From Malachius bipustulatus (Eukaryota; Arthropoda; Insecta; Coleoptera; Melyridae): DNA of 64,000 nucleotides. Below, in pieces: positions 1-11,227 of the stretch. The notes below the pieces were generated by a model, which did no database searches, was not told the DNA's origin, and saw only the letters and a list, made by a program, of their open reading frames with translations. The stretch is taken from the NCBI GenBank assembly GCA_910589415.1, contig OU342630.1, positions 87,850,186-87,914,185 of the forward strand, written 5' to 3'. Each line of letters starts with the position of its first letter. The first letter of the stretch is position 1. The position numbers were made by a program, and so were the translations under genes.

Positions 1-3000
1 CAGCCTTCTAACATACCTGTTCTTCACACCTCTCACGTCACAGAGAGATCCTCCTCTCTGATTCTCTTAGGAACTGCGTATGTCAATGTTATAACCCCTG
101 ATGGCAGAAGCTTCGTAGCTAGATGTCTACTCGACTCAGCTAGTCAAACTAGTTTTGTTACTCAAAAATTCTTCCAGAAGTTGAACATTACCCCAACTCA
201 GGAAGAGTGTAGCGTCACTGGACTTTCTGAACAAGTCACCCACTCAAACTCTCTAATCTCGATTACCATTAGCTCACGGGTTAATGGATTTAGGAGGAAG
301 GTTCCCCTAGTAGTTTTGAAGAACATCACTTGTCCCTTACCACAGATACCGGTGGATGTTACAACTCTGAATATCCCCGAATACTGTTCTCTTGCTGACC
401 CTAACTTTGGCACTCCAGCTCCGATCGACATCCTCTTAGGAGCTGATGTCTTCTTCGATGTTTTGTCAAATGGTCTCGTCAGATTAGGTCCAGGTTTGCC
501 AAGCCTACAACAGACTTTTTTGGGTTGGATCATTTCTGGTCCGGTCAAAATAAACTCAAGTGATACCCCTCTTTCCTCCTATGTAACTCTTCACACATCA
601 CTTAAGGATATAGCCGATCTTCTCCCTCGATTCTGGGAATTGGAAAAGGTGCCAGTTCGTCAGATACTGTCGGAGGAAGATGAAAGTTGTGAACGCATGT
701 TCTGTGAGTCTGCAACCGTTCTCAACAAACGATACCAAGTTTGTCTACCCTTTCGCACTCTGAACCCCGAGACAGACCTTGGTAACTCTTATCATAACGC
801 CCTGAGGACTTTCTTATCTTTAGAAAGACGACTTCAAAAGAACAGTTGTCTTCGCACAAAGTATATTGAGTTCATAAATGAGTATGTGAATCTCGGTCAT
901 GCTAAAATGGTCCCCTTTGAAGTCGATAAGTATCGATCTTCCAATTCTGACGGATACTTTCTCCCTCATCATCCAGTTATGAAGGAAGACAAAATACGAG
1001 TGGTGTTCAACGGATCTGCTCGCACCACATCTGGCAAGTCCCTAAATGACATTCTCCATTCTGGCCCTGCTCTGCAGGGAGAACTCTTTGATATTCTCTT
1101 TTCTTTTCGCCTTTTCAAGGTAGCCCTCTCCTGTGATATACAAAAAATGTATCGGCAGGTTTCAGTAGCTCCCTCTGATAGGAAGTTCCAACGCATACTT
1201 TGGCGTGACGATTCTAAAAAGAGTTTACAATGTCTCGAATTAACCACGGTAACATACGGGCTAAATTGCGCTCCATTTTTAGCCTCTCGCTGTTTAATTG
1301 ACCTTGCTAGATCCCACGCTTCTCGCTTCCCTCTCGCTTCGAAAGCAGTGCTTCTTGGCTGCTATATGGATGATTTTCTATTTGGACAGGATGACCTAGA
1401 TTCCGCATTACAACTGAAATCGGAATTAATAGAGCTTCTAAAATTAGGAAGTTTCCCCTTGCACAAATGGTTGTCGAATTCCCCTGAATTGCTCTCATGT
1501 TCTGACTCTGGCTCCAGCTCTGTGGACTTTGCCGAACTCTCCACTTCTGGCAAGGTACTTGGCCTGCGATGGAATGCTCAAGATGATTCTCTCGTCATCT
1601 CCCCTCCCACAGAAACCCCTGAGTCGTGCCCCACCAAGCGGTCTGTTCTTTCAATAATAGCCAGGTTCTTCGACCCCTTAGGACTAGCTAACCCCGTTGT
1701 AACTAAAGCTAAGATATTCATGCAAAAACTATGGATGCTTAGGATCGACTGGGATACAGAATTGCCCCCAAAGTTGAGACGCGAATGGACTGATTTCCAA
1801 TCTCAACTATCAGCGATGTCAGATTTGACGATAAATCGTTGGATATCCCTCACTTCTGCAACTCCGATGGAATTGCATGGATTCGCTGATGCTTCTCAGC
1901 AGGCCTATGGCTGTTGTATTTACGCCAAAATTATACACCCTGACAACTCTGTCACGGTGCAGCTCCTCTGTGCTCGCTCCCGTGTGGCTCCTCTCAAGAC
2001 TGTCTCACTTCCCAGGCTGGAGTTGTGCGGCGCCCTCCTCCCCTCTCAGTTGTCAAATAAGATAATTAGTCTCTTTGACAAACCTCCTAGCCGAGTCATT
2101 CTCTATACCGACTCGCAGATATCTCTCCACTGGATCAGGTCTCATCCTTCGAGGTGGTCCGTATTTATTGCAAATCGTGTTTCAGAGATTCAGTCTCTTA
2201 CTGAAAACTGCACTTGGGCATTCGTCCCTGGCTCTGAAAACCCCGCAGACCACTCATCTCGTGGTGTTGAGCCCAAAAAAGCATTCGGCACTCTTCGTAA
2301 TTGGTGGAATGGCCCCGCGTTCCTCTCTCAAACATCCCCGAATCCCCATGAACAGTTCGCACCCCCGACTAACCCCTCGTTCGATAGTCAGACCCTCGAA
2401 GAACGTTCGAAGGTAACTCACTTGTCAAACACTAGGCCCTGTCCTATTCAGTTTGAGAGATTTTCGAGGTATCTGAGACTCCAGAGGACAGTAGCGTATT
2501 GTTTTCGATTCATAAATAATTGTTTAGGAAAATCTCACAGTCTATCTAACGCTCTTTCGCCGTCAGAACTTCAGCAGTCCGAGTTGCTAATTATTAGGTT
2601 GGTCCAACAGGATTGTTTTTCGCGAACTCTTTCGCAGCTTAACTCTAACGCTCCCATTAGTGATCACGCTATCCAACAGCTTCATCCCTTTCTCGATAAG
2701 AGTGGACTGCTGAGGGTAGGTGGAAGATTGGAGAACGCTCCCGTTCCCTACGAACAGAGACATCCTCTTATTCTTCCAAACAATCATCACGTTACCAATC
2801 TGATCATTGACCAGGTCCATGTGGATTCTCTCCATGCCGGACCGCAGCTTCTCCTATCTAATCTGCGTTTGAGGTTCTGGCCCTTGAACGGAAAGAGAGA
2901 GGTAAAGAAACGCATATACAAATGCGTTAGATGTTTTCGAGCTCGGGCTAAGGCTGCTCATCAGCTAATGGGTTCCCTGCCTCCCTCTCGCGTTTCTCCC

Positions 3001-3954
3001 TGCCGCCCATTCGTGAATGTCGGCCTTGATTTTGCAGGACCAGTAATGGTCAAACAATCTCGACTTCGCAGGGTGCTCACTACAAAAGCATACCTGTGTA
3101 TTTTCATTTGCATGGCCACAAAGGCAGTTCATCTGGAGTTGGTATCCAGCTTGTCCACTGAAGCATTTATTCTCTGCTTGAAACGGTTTATAGGCCGCAG
3201 ATCAAGACCTCACACAATTTTTTGCGACAATGGAACCAATTTCGTAGGCGCAAAAAACAAACTCAATCAGCTTCATGACCTGGTGATAAGGGAACAATCT
3301 CTAGAAAAACGTTCTTCAGCTCTTAATGATTATGTCAGTAACCAAGGAATCACGTTCAAGTTTTCGCCACCCTACTCCCCTGAGACTGGAGGTCTATGGG
3401 AAGGAAATGTGAAGATCACAAAGTATCACCTGAATCGGGTTTTAGGCAACTCAGTTCTCACATTTGAGGAACTCTACACTGTGCTTTGCTCTATCGAAGC
3501 AATTCTGAACTCAAGGCCCCTCTGTCCATTCTCTTCTGACCCACAGGACCTGAATTACTTGACTCCTGGTCACTTTCTTGTTGGATCTTCTCTGTCATCC
3601 TACCCAGAACCTGACTACCTGTCAACGCCAACTTCTAAACTCTCTCATTGGGAAAGATGTTCTGAGCTTGCGCAGTCTTTCTGGAGGCATTGGCACCTTC
3701 AGTATCTTCACTCCCTTCAAAATCGACCCAAATGGAGGTCTCCCACCCCCAATTTGTCCATAGGTGACATGGTCTTAGTGAAAGAGTCACATCTCCCTCC
3801 TTTAACTTGGCCGATGGGTCGAATTTCTGAGGTTCTCCCTGGCCGGGACGGCAAGGTTCGCCTCGCTAAAGTCCGAATCCCCAAAGGTGAGGTCTTACGG
3901 CCAATAACGCGACTCTGTCCCCTGCCTCTTGAAGACCCCCCTGACTCTTCCTAA
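1..3954 (+). CDS. BEL/Pao retrotransposon pol polyprotein (5' truncated by window edge)
   Basis: The frame is open from the first base to the TAA at 3952-3954, so the real start lies left of the window; the codon at 181 is TTG and is not a start. Domains in order: aspartic protease with a D-S-A triplet at 133-141; reverse transcriptase with YMDD at 1363-1374; RNase H acidic residues in FADAS (Asp codon 1888), LELCG (Glu 2020), YTDSQ (Asp 2110) and PADHSS (Asp 2248); integrase zinc finger with His codons 2818 and 2833 and Cys codons 2923 and 2932; integrase core Asp 3028, Asp 3226 and Glu 3400. This PR-RT-RH-IN order and the DSA protease are characteristic of BEL/Pao elements. No stop or frameshift interrupts about 1317 codons, which suggests a young copy. 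Gag and the 5' LTR are not visible. Family is confident; activity is unknown. Confidence 0.95.
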   Translation, partial: QPSNIPVLHTSHVTERSSSLILLGTAYVNVITPDGRSFVARCLLDSASQTSFVTQKFFQKLNITPTQEECSVTGLSEQVTHSNSLISITISSRVNGFRRKVPLVVLKNITCPLPQIPVDVTTLNIPEYCSLADPNFGTPAPIDILLGADVFFDVLSNGLVRLGPGLPSLQQTFLGWIISGPVKINSSDTPLSSYVTLHTSLKDIADLLPRFWELEKVPVRQILSEEDESCERMFCESATVLNKRYQVCLPFRTLNPETDLGNSYHNALRTFLSLERRLQKNSCLRTKYIEFINEYVNLGHAKMVPFEVDKYRSSNSDGYFLPHHPVMKEDKIRVVFNGSARTTSGKSLNDILHSGPALQGELFDILFSFRLFKVALSCDIQKMYRQVSVAPSDRKFQRILWRDDSKKSLQCLELTTVTYGLNCAPFLASRCLIDLARSHASRFPLASKAVLLGCYMDDFLFGQDDLDSALQLKSELIELLKLGSFPLHKWLSNSPELLSCSDSGSSSVDFAELSTSGKVLGLRWNAQDDSLVISPPTETPESCPTKRSVLSIIARFFDPLGLANPVVTKAKIFMQKLWMLRIDWDTELPPKLRREWTDFQSQLSAMSDLTINRWISLTSATPMELHGFADASQQAYGCCIYAKIIHPDNSVTVQLLCARSRVAPLKTVSLPRLELCGALLPSQLSNKIISLFDKPPSRVILYTDSQISLHWIRSHPSRWSVFIANRVSEIQSLTENCTWAFVPGSENPADHSSRGVEPKKAFGTLRNWWNGPAFLSQTSPNPHEQFAPPTNPSFDSQTLEERSKVTHLSNTRPCPIQFERFSRYLRLQRTVAYCFRFINNCLGKSHSLSNALSPSELQQSELLIIRLVQQDCFSRTLSQLNSNAPISDHAIQQLHPFLDKSGLLRVGGRLENAPVPYEQRHPLILPNNHHVTNLIIDQVHVDSLHAGPQLLLSNLRLRFWPLNGKREVKKRIYKCVRCFRARAKAAHQLMGSLPPSRVSPCRPFVNVGLDFAGPVMVKQSRLRRVLTTKAYLCIFICMATKAVHLELVSSLSTEAFILCLKRFIGRRSRPHTIFCDNGTNFVGAKNKLNQLHDLVIREQSLEKRSSALNDYVSNQGITFKFSPPYSPETGGLWEGNVKITKYHLNRVLGNSVLTFEELYTVLCSIEAILNSRPLCPFSSDPQDLNYLTPGHFLVGSSLSSYPEPDYLSTPTSKLSHWERCSELAQSFWRHWHLQYLHSLQNRPKWRSPTPNLSIGDMVLVKESHLPPLTWPMGRISEVLPGRDGKVRLAKVRIPKGEVLRPITRLCPLPLEDPPDSS

Positions 3955-4075
3955 CGTCGTTGATTCTTTGATCAGATAAGAACTCTTGTTCTTAGCTCCC
4001 CATCTCGCTCCCCTTGCTGAATGTTCTACTCTTGATTTTTTTTCGCTTTTCTCTTACCCCCCCCCCCCCCCAGGA

Positions 4076-4514
4076 TGTTCGAACTCAGAGGTTCAAATAA
4101 GTAAGTCCCATTGTTCAAGGGTGCGTTCTATGGCGACACCTGCCACCCTGCCTTGCGCTGGTGCAGGTGGGGGTGACGGACGGCCGGCACCCGCGGACAA
4201 CTGACTGTGACTTGATACCCTGTCAAGACACCACGATATCTCTCGACCCTTTTCTCTAACGCAAAGTAATTGTGCCCTGTGCAAATTAAGCCGTGAACCT
4301 ATTTTAATCATTATACAAACTTGCAACACTTATACCAATCACACGTCATTAATGTTTATTAAATACCGTTGTATTGAAGTGTTGAATCATTGAACCACCC
4401 CCCCTGTGGAAATCAAGAAATCCACCAGACTTCGCCGCTGCTCTGCTGTGAGTAACTAATTAATGCAATAGTAATTTGTTAATCACTCCCCCAACCCCCA
4501 ACAATACTCTTACA
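4076..4514 (+). repeat. Probable 3' LTR of the BEL/Pao element
   Basis: About 120 bases after the pol stop there is a 15-C run (4057-4071), then AGGA and a TGTTCGAAC start at 4076. The following few hundred bases contain a GC-rich patch near 4130-4200. The 3' boundary is a guess based on a CTTACA ending near 4514; an alternative TACTACAATACA ending lies near 4570. The matching 5' LTR is outside the window, so the ends cannot be checked here. Confidence 0.45.
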
Positions 4515-6617
4515 TCTTGTAGAAGGACCTTATTAAGAACAATTTTTTCATTATTTTACTACTACAATACATAACTTTTGGCATTGTCAAAATGTCAAAG
4601 AATACTGATTATTGACGTGAAATTTCGACAATTATCATGACCAACTCTAGGTTTGTAACAAGCATCTAACCCACGGCATTGATGTGCTCGAGGATCACAC
4701 TCTCGCTGTTGGCTCAAGATCTGTTCGGTTTTCGTCTTATTTATTATAGTTCGTATATTAATTCGTCATGTCTCACGTGTTTCTAGCTCTGGTCAGAAAT
4801 TCGGCGTCTGTTGGATAGAAGATGGATAGAACGTATAGGTTAAAATATTTACAACGCACTGACGCGAGACGCTTGTAGATTTGTGGACAAACGTCAAAAG
4901 TCATTTTAATTCAGAGTTGAGTGGTTCCCACTGGTGGCTTGGGAGTCCTCGACGATCGCCGACTCGCCGACCTGACCAGTCTGGGCCTGATATGAGTAAA
5001 AATTCGTTTTCGGTCTCCAACTTCATAGAATTATACCTTTTTTATGGTTGTCTATAGTAGGAATAATTTTATTATTGGTTGAGAATCTTATTACGCATTA
5101 TCTATTAGTTATCTCTATACCCTATAAATCTGAGAGACTGACAACATTATTTTGGAACAAAAATTAACTGTATATCAGGATTGTAAGGAAAGCTTAAATC
5201 GTGAAAAAGGCACGACCTTAAAATAAATGATTCAATTATATTTCATTTTGTGCTCTATTTTGAAAGGCTTCAATAAGAAAATCGCCTACAAAATCGTGTA
5301 AAAGATAACGCATCTGGTGAACAAGAATCACGTTGTCGTGTCGCAACGGGTGGTTAACTATGTAATGTGTTTTTTCCTGCTAGTATCTTGCTTTGTGATG
5401 TATAAAAAAGCCATTGATGCAGTGAAGTACATTTAATCAATTATTTCTCATATTTTACTCGCCATTTGAATAGAATTAAACCGATATTTTTAATCTATAT
5501 TACGTTCCCAACAACGGTGCCATTAACATTAAAAGTTGCCTATACGCTTTTAGATATTGTAGTGCTAGTGATGTAGTGACATTCCTATCAGCCAAGAAAT
5601 CACTTACAATACAGGCTGATCAGTAGCTCGTGCACTCCGAATACAGGGCGTTATAGAGCCCATTAAAATTAAGGATAATTTACAAAAAAAAATTGAATCC
5701 GATGGTTCATTTTTGAGCTACAGAGTTTCCTTCATCCAAGTTTGAAGCTAATTATTTAATTAAACACAATGAAAATAAGTGAATAATCCCTAGGTATCTA
5801 GATCAAACACTAGTACTACATCATTAAATTTCAGTTTTAATGTCTTTGGGAAAAAATAACTTACAGCACTGAGGAAAGGAAATTTACAACTCTTAACAAG
5901 TCAAGTTTATGCACAGCATGTTCCGAGTGTGGGAGTTACTGATCAGTGATCACCCTGTGTATTAAAATTTAATCATATTCAGCAGACCTTATTTTCAGGA
6001 GATCCTTCTGGCAGATTAACCCTAAAATCACCAACTGTGAGATACGTAACTTTTAATTTAAATTTCTCCAATATGTTTTTACGAGTATGAGTAAAGCTGA
6101 TTTTAGTTTCTATAACCATAGATAGAATCGTGAAGTAATAAGCATGACGAAAATAATTTCCCAGCAGAGTTTGCTATTTTCCAATTTCCATATAAATTAG
6201 TTTTCGCGAAGTGCACTCAGTAGTTTGATATGATTCTGTCAATATTACGGTATTTGATTATTATTTCCCGTTGATAATAATTAGATATTTCTTATTATTA
6301 CTGATACAAAAATTACTTACATGAGTCAAAAAATATTACCTGATATTTAATTGAAGTGAAGACAGTCAGTCGTAAGACAATACCTAAATAATGTTTTCAA
6401 ACTGAAAAGCTGATGTTAAGATAAAAACCGTCATTGACAAGGTTCTTAGTTTCGTGGTTAAAATCAAAATAAGAAAAATATGTGCGAGTGGTATACAACT
6501 TACTATTATGCTCGCTATTATGTTTTTAAACTTTAAATAGGTAAAAAATTATGGGTTAAAAAATAAAAATAATACACATGATGTACCTACTCGTATTATT
6601 GTATGACCTATTATAAT
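4515..6617. other. Gene-free AT-rich stretch
   Basis: No credible coding frame, RNA gene or clear repeat pair was seen. There is one slightly GC-richer patch near 4930-4990. It could be flanking genomic DNA or the remainder of a longer LTR. Confidence 0.4.
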
Positions 6618-6619
6618 TA

Positions 6620-6643
6620 CAGGGTGTCGCTACAAGGTACCAC
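6620..6643 (+). repeat. Left terminal inverted repeat of the mariner
   Basis: These 24 bases match the inverse of 8128-8151 with one mismatch. The TA at 6618-6619 precedes it. Confidence 0.9.
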
Positions 6644-6727
6644 CAACGCTCTACCACAGATTCCCGTGTCAAAAATATGCCGATTGAACCAAAATTATCT
6701 ACGTCCAAAAAGGCACTCTTTTCAAGA

Positions 6728-6759
6728 TAAAGGGTTTTCCAACAAGAGGTGTTATTTTG
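6728..6759 (+). repeat. Subterminal inverted repeat, left copy
   Basis: A 32-base block perfectly inverse to 7996-8027, about 108 bases inside the left end. It could be an internal transposase-binding site. Confidence 0.85.
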
Positions 6760-6846
6760 AATCACCCGGTATTTCGGTAGTTGTCACTTTTGAAGCTTTT
6801 ATTCTTTGACATTTGACAAGTAGAAACTACGTCATTACTACTAAAA

Positions 6847-7920
6847 ATGGAACGATACACGCTTCAACAACGCATTGAAATTATTAAAATTTACTACAAA
6901 AATGGTGAAAATCTTGCAGTCACAGTTCGCAAAACTAAAGCATTTTTGGGTCGTCGTGAAGCACCTTGTCGGACCGCAATACAGAAATTGGTGGAAAAAT
7001 TCGAGCTGTTGGGACAAGTTACTGATGTGAAGAATAAAACCCGTGCACGTCGCTCAAGAACAACTGAGAATATTGCTGCTGTAGCCCAAAGTGTAGAAGA
7101 AAACCCAGATTTGTCGATTCCTCGTCGTTCTTTGGAATTGGGCATTCCACAAACGTCATTACACCGTATTTTGCATAAAGACTTGGGTCTTAAGGCTTAT
7201 AAAGTTCAGTTAACACAAGAACTCAAGCCGCCCGATCATCAACAACGTCGTGTCTTTGCCGATTGGGTCCTTGAAATGCATGAAAATGATCCGGAATTCC
7301 ACCGAAAAATCATTTTGACTGATGAGGCCCATTTTTCCACATCGGTGGCTACGTCAACAAACAAAATTGCCGTATCTGGGGCTCAGAAAACCCAAGAGTT
7401 ATTGTTGAGAAGCCTCTCCATCCTCAACGTGTGACTGTTTGGTGCGGTTTATGGTCCGGCGGGGTCATTGGACCTTACTTTTTCGAAAATGAAAACGGTG
7501 AATGGATTGCGCTATCGAGAGATGATTAATGATTTTTTATGGTCGGAGTTGGATGGTATTGATCTGGACAACGTTTACTTTATACAAGACGGCGCTACGT
7601 GCCACACGAGCAACGAAACCATTGCTCTTTTACGGGAAATGTTTCCGGACCGTGTTATCTCTGGAAGAGGTGATCACAATTGGCCTCCGAGATCTTGTGA
7701 TTTAACACCTTGCGACTTCTTCCTTTGGGGCTACGTGAAAGATAAGGTGTACGCCAACAGCCCAGCGTCGATTCAAGACCTCAAAGATGGAATTCGTGAG
7801 GCTATCGAGGACATAGGGCAGCCACTTTGCGATTTGGTTATGGAAAATTTCATGAAATGGATATGGTCCTGTAAGCGTGGTCTTGGTGGCCATTTGGCTG
7901 ATGTTGTTTTTCATTATTAA
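6847..7920 (+). pseudogene. Mariner-family transposase, DD41D type, two compensating frame disruptions
   Basis: The frame starts with ATG at 6847 (MERYTLQQRIEIIK) and has an N-terminal helix-turn-helix region followed by the DDE/D core. The first Asp is in LTDEAHF (codon 7321), the second in IQDGATCH (codon 7588), and the third in DLTPCDFF (codon 7714). There are 41 residues between the second and third Asp, giving DD41D, the spacing described for the rosa group of mariner-like elements. After the HF of LTDEAHF the homologous reading moves to another frame at about 7336-7338, consistent with 2 extra bases. The original frame then reads 32 unrelated codons to a TGA at 7432-7434. The homology returns to the original frame at about 7490-7500, before the shifted frame stops at 7527-7529. 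The total length of about 358 codons is near normal. All three catalytic Asp codons remain, but no full protein can be read. Confidence 0.88.
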
Positions 7921-7995
7921 CGACATACCTTCCTCTTTATTATGAAATAGACATCCGATCATTTATCTCAAAAAATGGCCTTTTTCTTTGAATAC

Positions 7996-8027
7996 CAAAA
8001 TAACACCTCTTGTTGGAAAACCCTTTA
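7996..8027 (-). repeat. Subterminal inverted repeat, right copy
   Basis: Perfect inverse of 6728-6759, about 124 bases inside the right end. Confidence 0.85.
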
Positions 8028-8127
8028 CATTTCTTAAAAGAGGGTAAACCAACTACACGTTTTTGAGAATAAGTCAAAAACGGATTAACTGAGAAACTTC
8101 AAAATTTCATCGCCTACTACTATTTTT

Positions 8128-8151
8128 GTGGTACCTTTTAGCGACACCCTG
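8128..8151 (-). repeat. Right terminal inverted repeat of the mariner
   Basis: Inverse of 6620-6643 with one mismatch. It is followed by the TA at 8152-8153. Confidence 0.9.
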
Positions 8152-8153
8152 TA

Positions 8154-8738
8154 TAATTTATGTCGATCAATAATCTTCACTACTAAGCAGTTGTGCAGTT
8201 GAATAATAATTACGACAGTGTGATTGAATAATTATTCGTATTATTCCATCGTTCGGTCTTCTGTCAGATTCTATTTGCAAGAATCTATTTTAGGGAAATA
8301 TTTTCGAGGTTACAGGGAGGACCAAATAAGTGTGATGATATGACAATCTTTTTTTTTAATAAGACACCCTACCTATAATTTTTGCATATTTCAGTTCACC
8401 CTTATACACTTTACAATTCCTAAATGTAAAAAAAATTGCGTAATTGAAATTTAAAAAAACGTAAGAAAGTTGTAAGCCCTGAAGAGCCGATTTGAGCTAA
8501 AAAAAGTTCAAATGATCTTCCACTATGCTCATAAACCATTGGGAATAATTTTTCTATACAGTGCATTTTCTTTTTCAATGCACCATAGGGAAAAAAATAA
8601 AATAATAATAAATAACAAAGATAAAATAATTTTGAAGTATGAAAACAATAAATCTTTTCCATTATTGAAGTTTTAACTTCAGTCAAAAAGTTCCATCACC
8701 TTAATTACCTGTAAATCATTCTAAAACTGGGTAGTTAA

Positions 8739-8741
<3 letters not shown>
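8154..8741. other. AT-rich spacer between mariner and SINE
   Basis: No coding sequence or repeat pair was recognised. Confidence 0.4.
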
Positions 8742-8775
<34 letters not shown>

Positions 8776-9029
8776 AAAGAGGGAGCATCGGTCTTAACTG
8801 TGTAGGTAAGACATAGTCGCTCCACTCTGGTAAATTGGCTTTGAGCACGAACTCTTTAGCCACACACACTTTTAAATTATATTTGCCTTTAAAACCTTCG
8901 ATCGCTTGTTTTACTTTTCACAGACATTCGAAAATGAATCTGAAAAGTAAAGCGGGCCGAGGTGAGTTTCGAACCCGCGATCTATGGCTTCGTGAGCCAG
9001 CGGAGTACCACTAGGCCACGCAAGTCACT
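8742..9029 (-). mobile_element. tRNA-derived SINE, minus strand, with 30-base A tail
   Basis: Read on the minus strand, the head at about 9021-8945 is tRNA-like: box A TGGCCTAGTGG and box B GGTTCGAAACTC, with an anticodon-stem-like TGGC...GCCA between. A body and then an A-rich 3' end follow; the tail is a 30-T run on the plus strand at 8742-8771. TTAAATAT occurs on both sides (8735-8742 and 9030-9037) and may be the target duplication. The part next to the tail (8781-8810) is shared with the second SINE at 46 kb. It is a retroposon and not a free tRNA gene, because the head is fused to a long body and tail. Confidence 0.8.
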
Positions 9030-10610
9030 TTAAATATCATTTAAATATTACCTTATTAGATTATTCAAAATGCCAAAGGTAGTTGGAAAACCACAAAAGG
9101 ACATAGGTAGTTATTATAAAAACATTCAAAACCATGAAAGAGAGAATCCAAAAATCCCAAATGAAACTTATTTTTAATGTAAGTTTAATAATACCCACAC
9201 CAAATATTGTTTTTCTGTTTTGGCAGCGTAGCATAGTTAAAATATACAATCAACGTCAAATTTGATTAGAAACATCCATAACCGTAAAAAATTTAGCTAG
9301 TCAATGGTAGTTCAAAGCTCAGTATTCGAAGAGGTACCAACTACCAACATAATTCAAATTTTCCATAGCCAACTCTGAATTTAAAAACATCTGGAATGGG
9401 ATATAAAGAATATCTCTATTATGTTTGGCGAAAATGTAAGTTAGCACCTTAGTGCACTAATTGACCATTAAAAATATCATCCTGTATATGATAAGTAGGT
9501 ACTAATTAATAAATATAATATACTAATAAAACATTAGTGTTTTATTCATAATCAATAAGAAGTATGCAGAGATTCTACGAAGTAATCACGACACTTACTC
9601 TATTTAACACTATTGTACTGATGCAATGATTGTTGTAATTTTACGTACAATAAAGAGAGATATTATTATTATTATTATTATTAAGGGTTGAAAACATAAA
9701 TTTCAAGTAAGTAGGTACTAGGTAATGAATTCATTCCATTTTGCTGTTCCACATTAAAAGATTAAACAAGTGCAAATGTGTGACATAGCACACAGCGTAG
9801 CCTCTAATCTAATGAAAGTAAGAATCCTGCATAAATTTTCACGTGGGATGGGAAGGTATTTCCTAAATTATCATAAATGTAGGTAGATAGGTATAACATA
9901 GTATATTATCTACTTATTTGGATCCTGGCCCCTTACATTTTCTATGCTTGCAGGTATTTCATAAAATTGATTCTTATGTAAAAAGGTGTAGAAATCTTCA
10001 AAGTGTACACCTTGTTCCAATGTTGATACCTACTTCTCGTACTAGCGTTGGTGGAGTCTCATTATTAGATGAGCAATTTATCATTAAAGTAGGTACATTC
10101 TTTTGCAACAGGTGCTTTACATCCCGTTCAAAATACTCTCCTGAATTAAGACTTTTACTTATAAAATGGTTTTATAATTGATAGAGTAATCAAATTTTCC
10201 AATAAATAGTACGAAAAAATTTTGTCCTTGAAACTTATTATATCAGGTATTATATTATGTCAGGTATTATACTGTCCAGTTGTATTATGAACGTCCACAT
10301 GACAATAATTCTAACAATAGCAAAAAATTCTAGATCGGATACGAAATAAAAATGTATAGCAGAAGTGAAAATTATCGATAGGTCCTAACCATTTTCAACA
10401 TGTCCTTACCATCACATTATTTGCAATAAAAAGTTTAATATTAAGAGATTAAAGCCAGGATTAAATTTTCATTAAATAGATTTTAGATTTATTTGAAAGT
10501 CAAAATAATAAATTAGAAAAGAAAAAAAAACCAAATACAACATAATTGGAAGAAAAAAGAAGAGGAATCTACTATTATTTCTGAGTTCGAGGCCACAAGG
10601 AAGCTCGTTC
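9030..10610. other. Gene-free AT-rich stretch with a simple repeat
   Basis: Contains an ATT microsatellite at 9661-9683 and nothing else that I can support. Confidence 0.4.
9661..9683. repeat. (ATT)n microsatellite
   Basis: About eight uninterrupted ATT units. Confidence 0.9.
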
Positions 10611-11227
10611 TCAAGAGCCAGCCATTCGATGCAGCGTAGAGAAGACGAGGGTACCTATTTTCTCGCAGAAACTGCAGTTACCTGAGTTAAGACCACGGTG
10701 TAAGAAAATATTAAGACTGTATGTATGGCCTAACCACCAAGCCACCATTTGAGATAGGATAGCATGAGAAACAATGCGCCTACTTAGTAAGTAATTGCCA
10801 TAAAGAAAACGCATAGACATATTATACACACTCCTGTCTTCTTGTGGTTAAAAAAAATGCAAGAAGTTCCTTTTGAGAGCAACCTTCTATAGGATACGAG
10901 CCTCTTCATTCTAGACGTAAAATTAAATCAAAAAGAAAAATTTATATGTAGATTATTAGACAATCATGTACCTAACAAATCAACCTTATCAAAGACAATC
11001 AAATCGTCAGCGTATAAGAAGGGCTTGACTTGAATATCCTCAAATAAGCTAAAGAAGATTGGCCCCCATTTACAGCCTTCAAAGACACCAGATGTTACAG
11101 AGTATGCAAGATAAAAAGTTGGTATGTTTATGTACCAGACCAGAGTATAAAACACTGTAACGTTCTTACATCGTTTTAGAAGTAGATATTCTCTTATTAT
11201 AGTGTCTTCCTTTACGAATAGAAACAT
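10611..11227 (-). pseudogene. Non-LTR retrotransposon (LINE) reverse-transcriptase fragment
   Basis: On the minus strand, 11227-10964 encodes TSGVFEGCKWGPIFFSLF followed by PFLYADDLIVF. This matches the TSGV-x-QG-x-x-LGP-x-LFSLF and YADD catalytic blocks of non-LTR reverse transcriptases. The usual spacer between the two blocks is missing and flanking coding is lost, so this is a decayed fragment. A second minus-strand open stretch at 10829-10611, with a CSFC pair, may be a remnant of the same element's C-terminal cysteine region; that link is weak. The clade cannot be fixed from so little sequence. Confidence 0.55.

Larger units (their letters stand above)
6620..8151 (+). mobile_element. Tc1/mariner (DD41D) transposon with both ends, TA-flanked
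   Basis: A 1532-bp element begins with CAGGGTGTCGCTA at 6620 and ends with its inverse at 8151. The 24-bp terminal inverted repeats differ at one base (position 14). TA dinucleotides flank both ends (6618-6619 and 8152-8153), as expected for TA target duplication in the IS630-Tc1-mariner superfamily. A 32-bp perfect inverted pair also lies inside the ends (6728-6759 and 7996-8027). It carries one transposase frame, now broken. The ends look intact enough to be moved by a related transposase supplied elsewhere. Confidence 0.92.

Noticed and set aside
181..183. Start of the BEL/Pao polyprotein at 181
   Set aside because: The codon is TTG, and the protease DSA motif lies upstream at 133-141 in the same open frame.
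8945..9021. Possible functional tRNA gene on the minus strand
   Set aside because: It has box A and box B, but the acceptor stem is not closed and the unit runs into a SINE body, an A tail and a likely target duplication.
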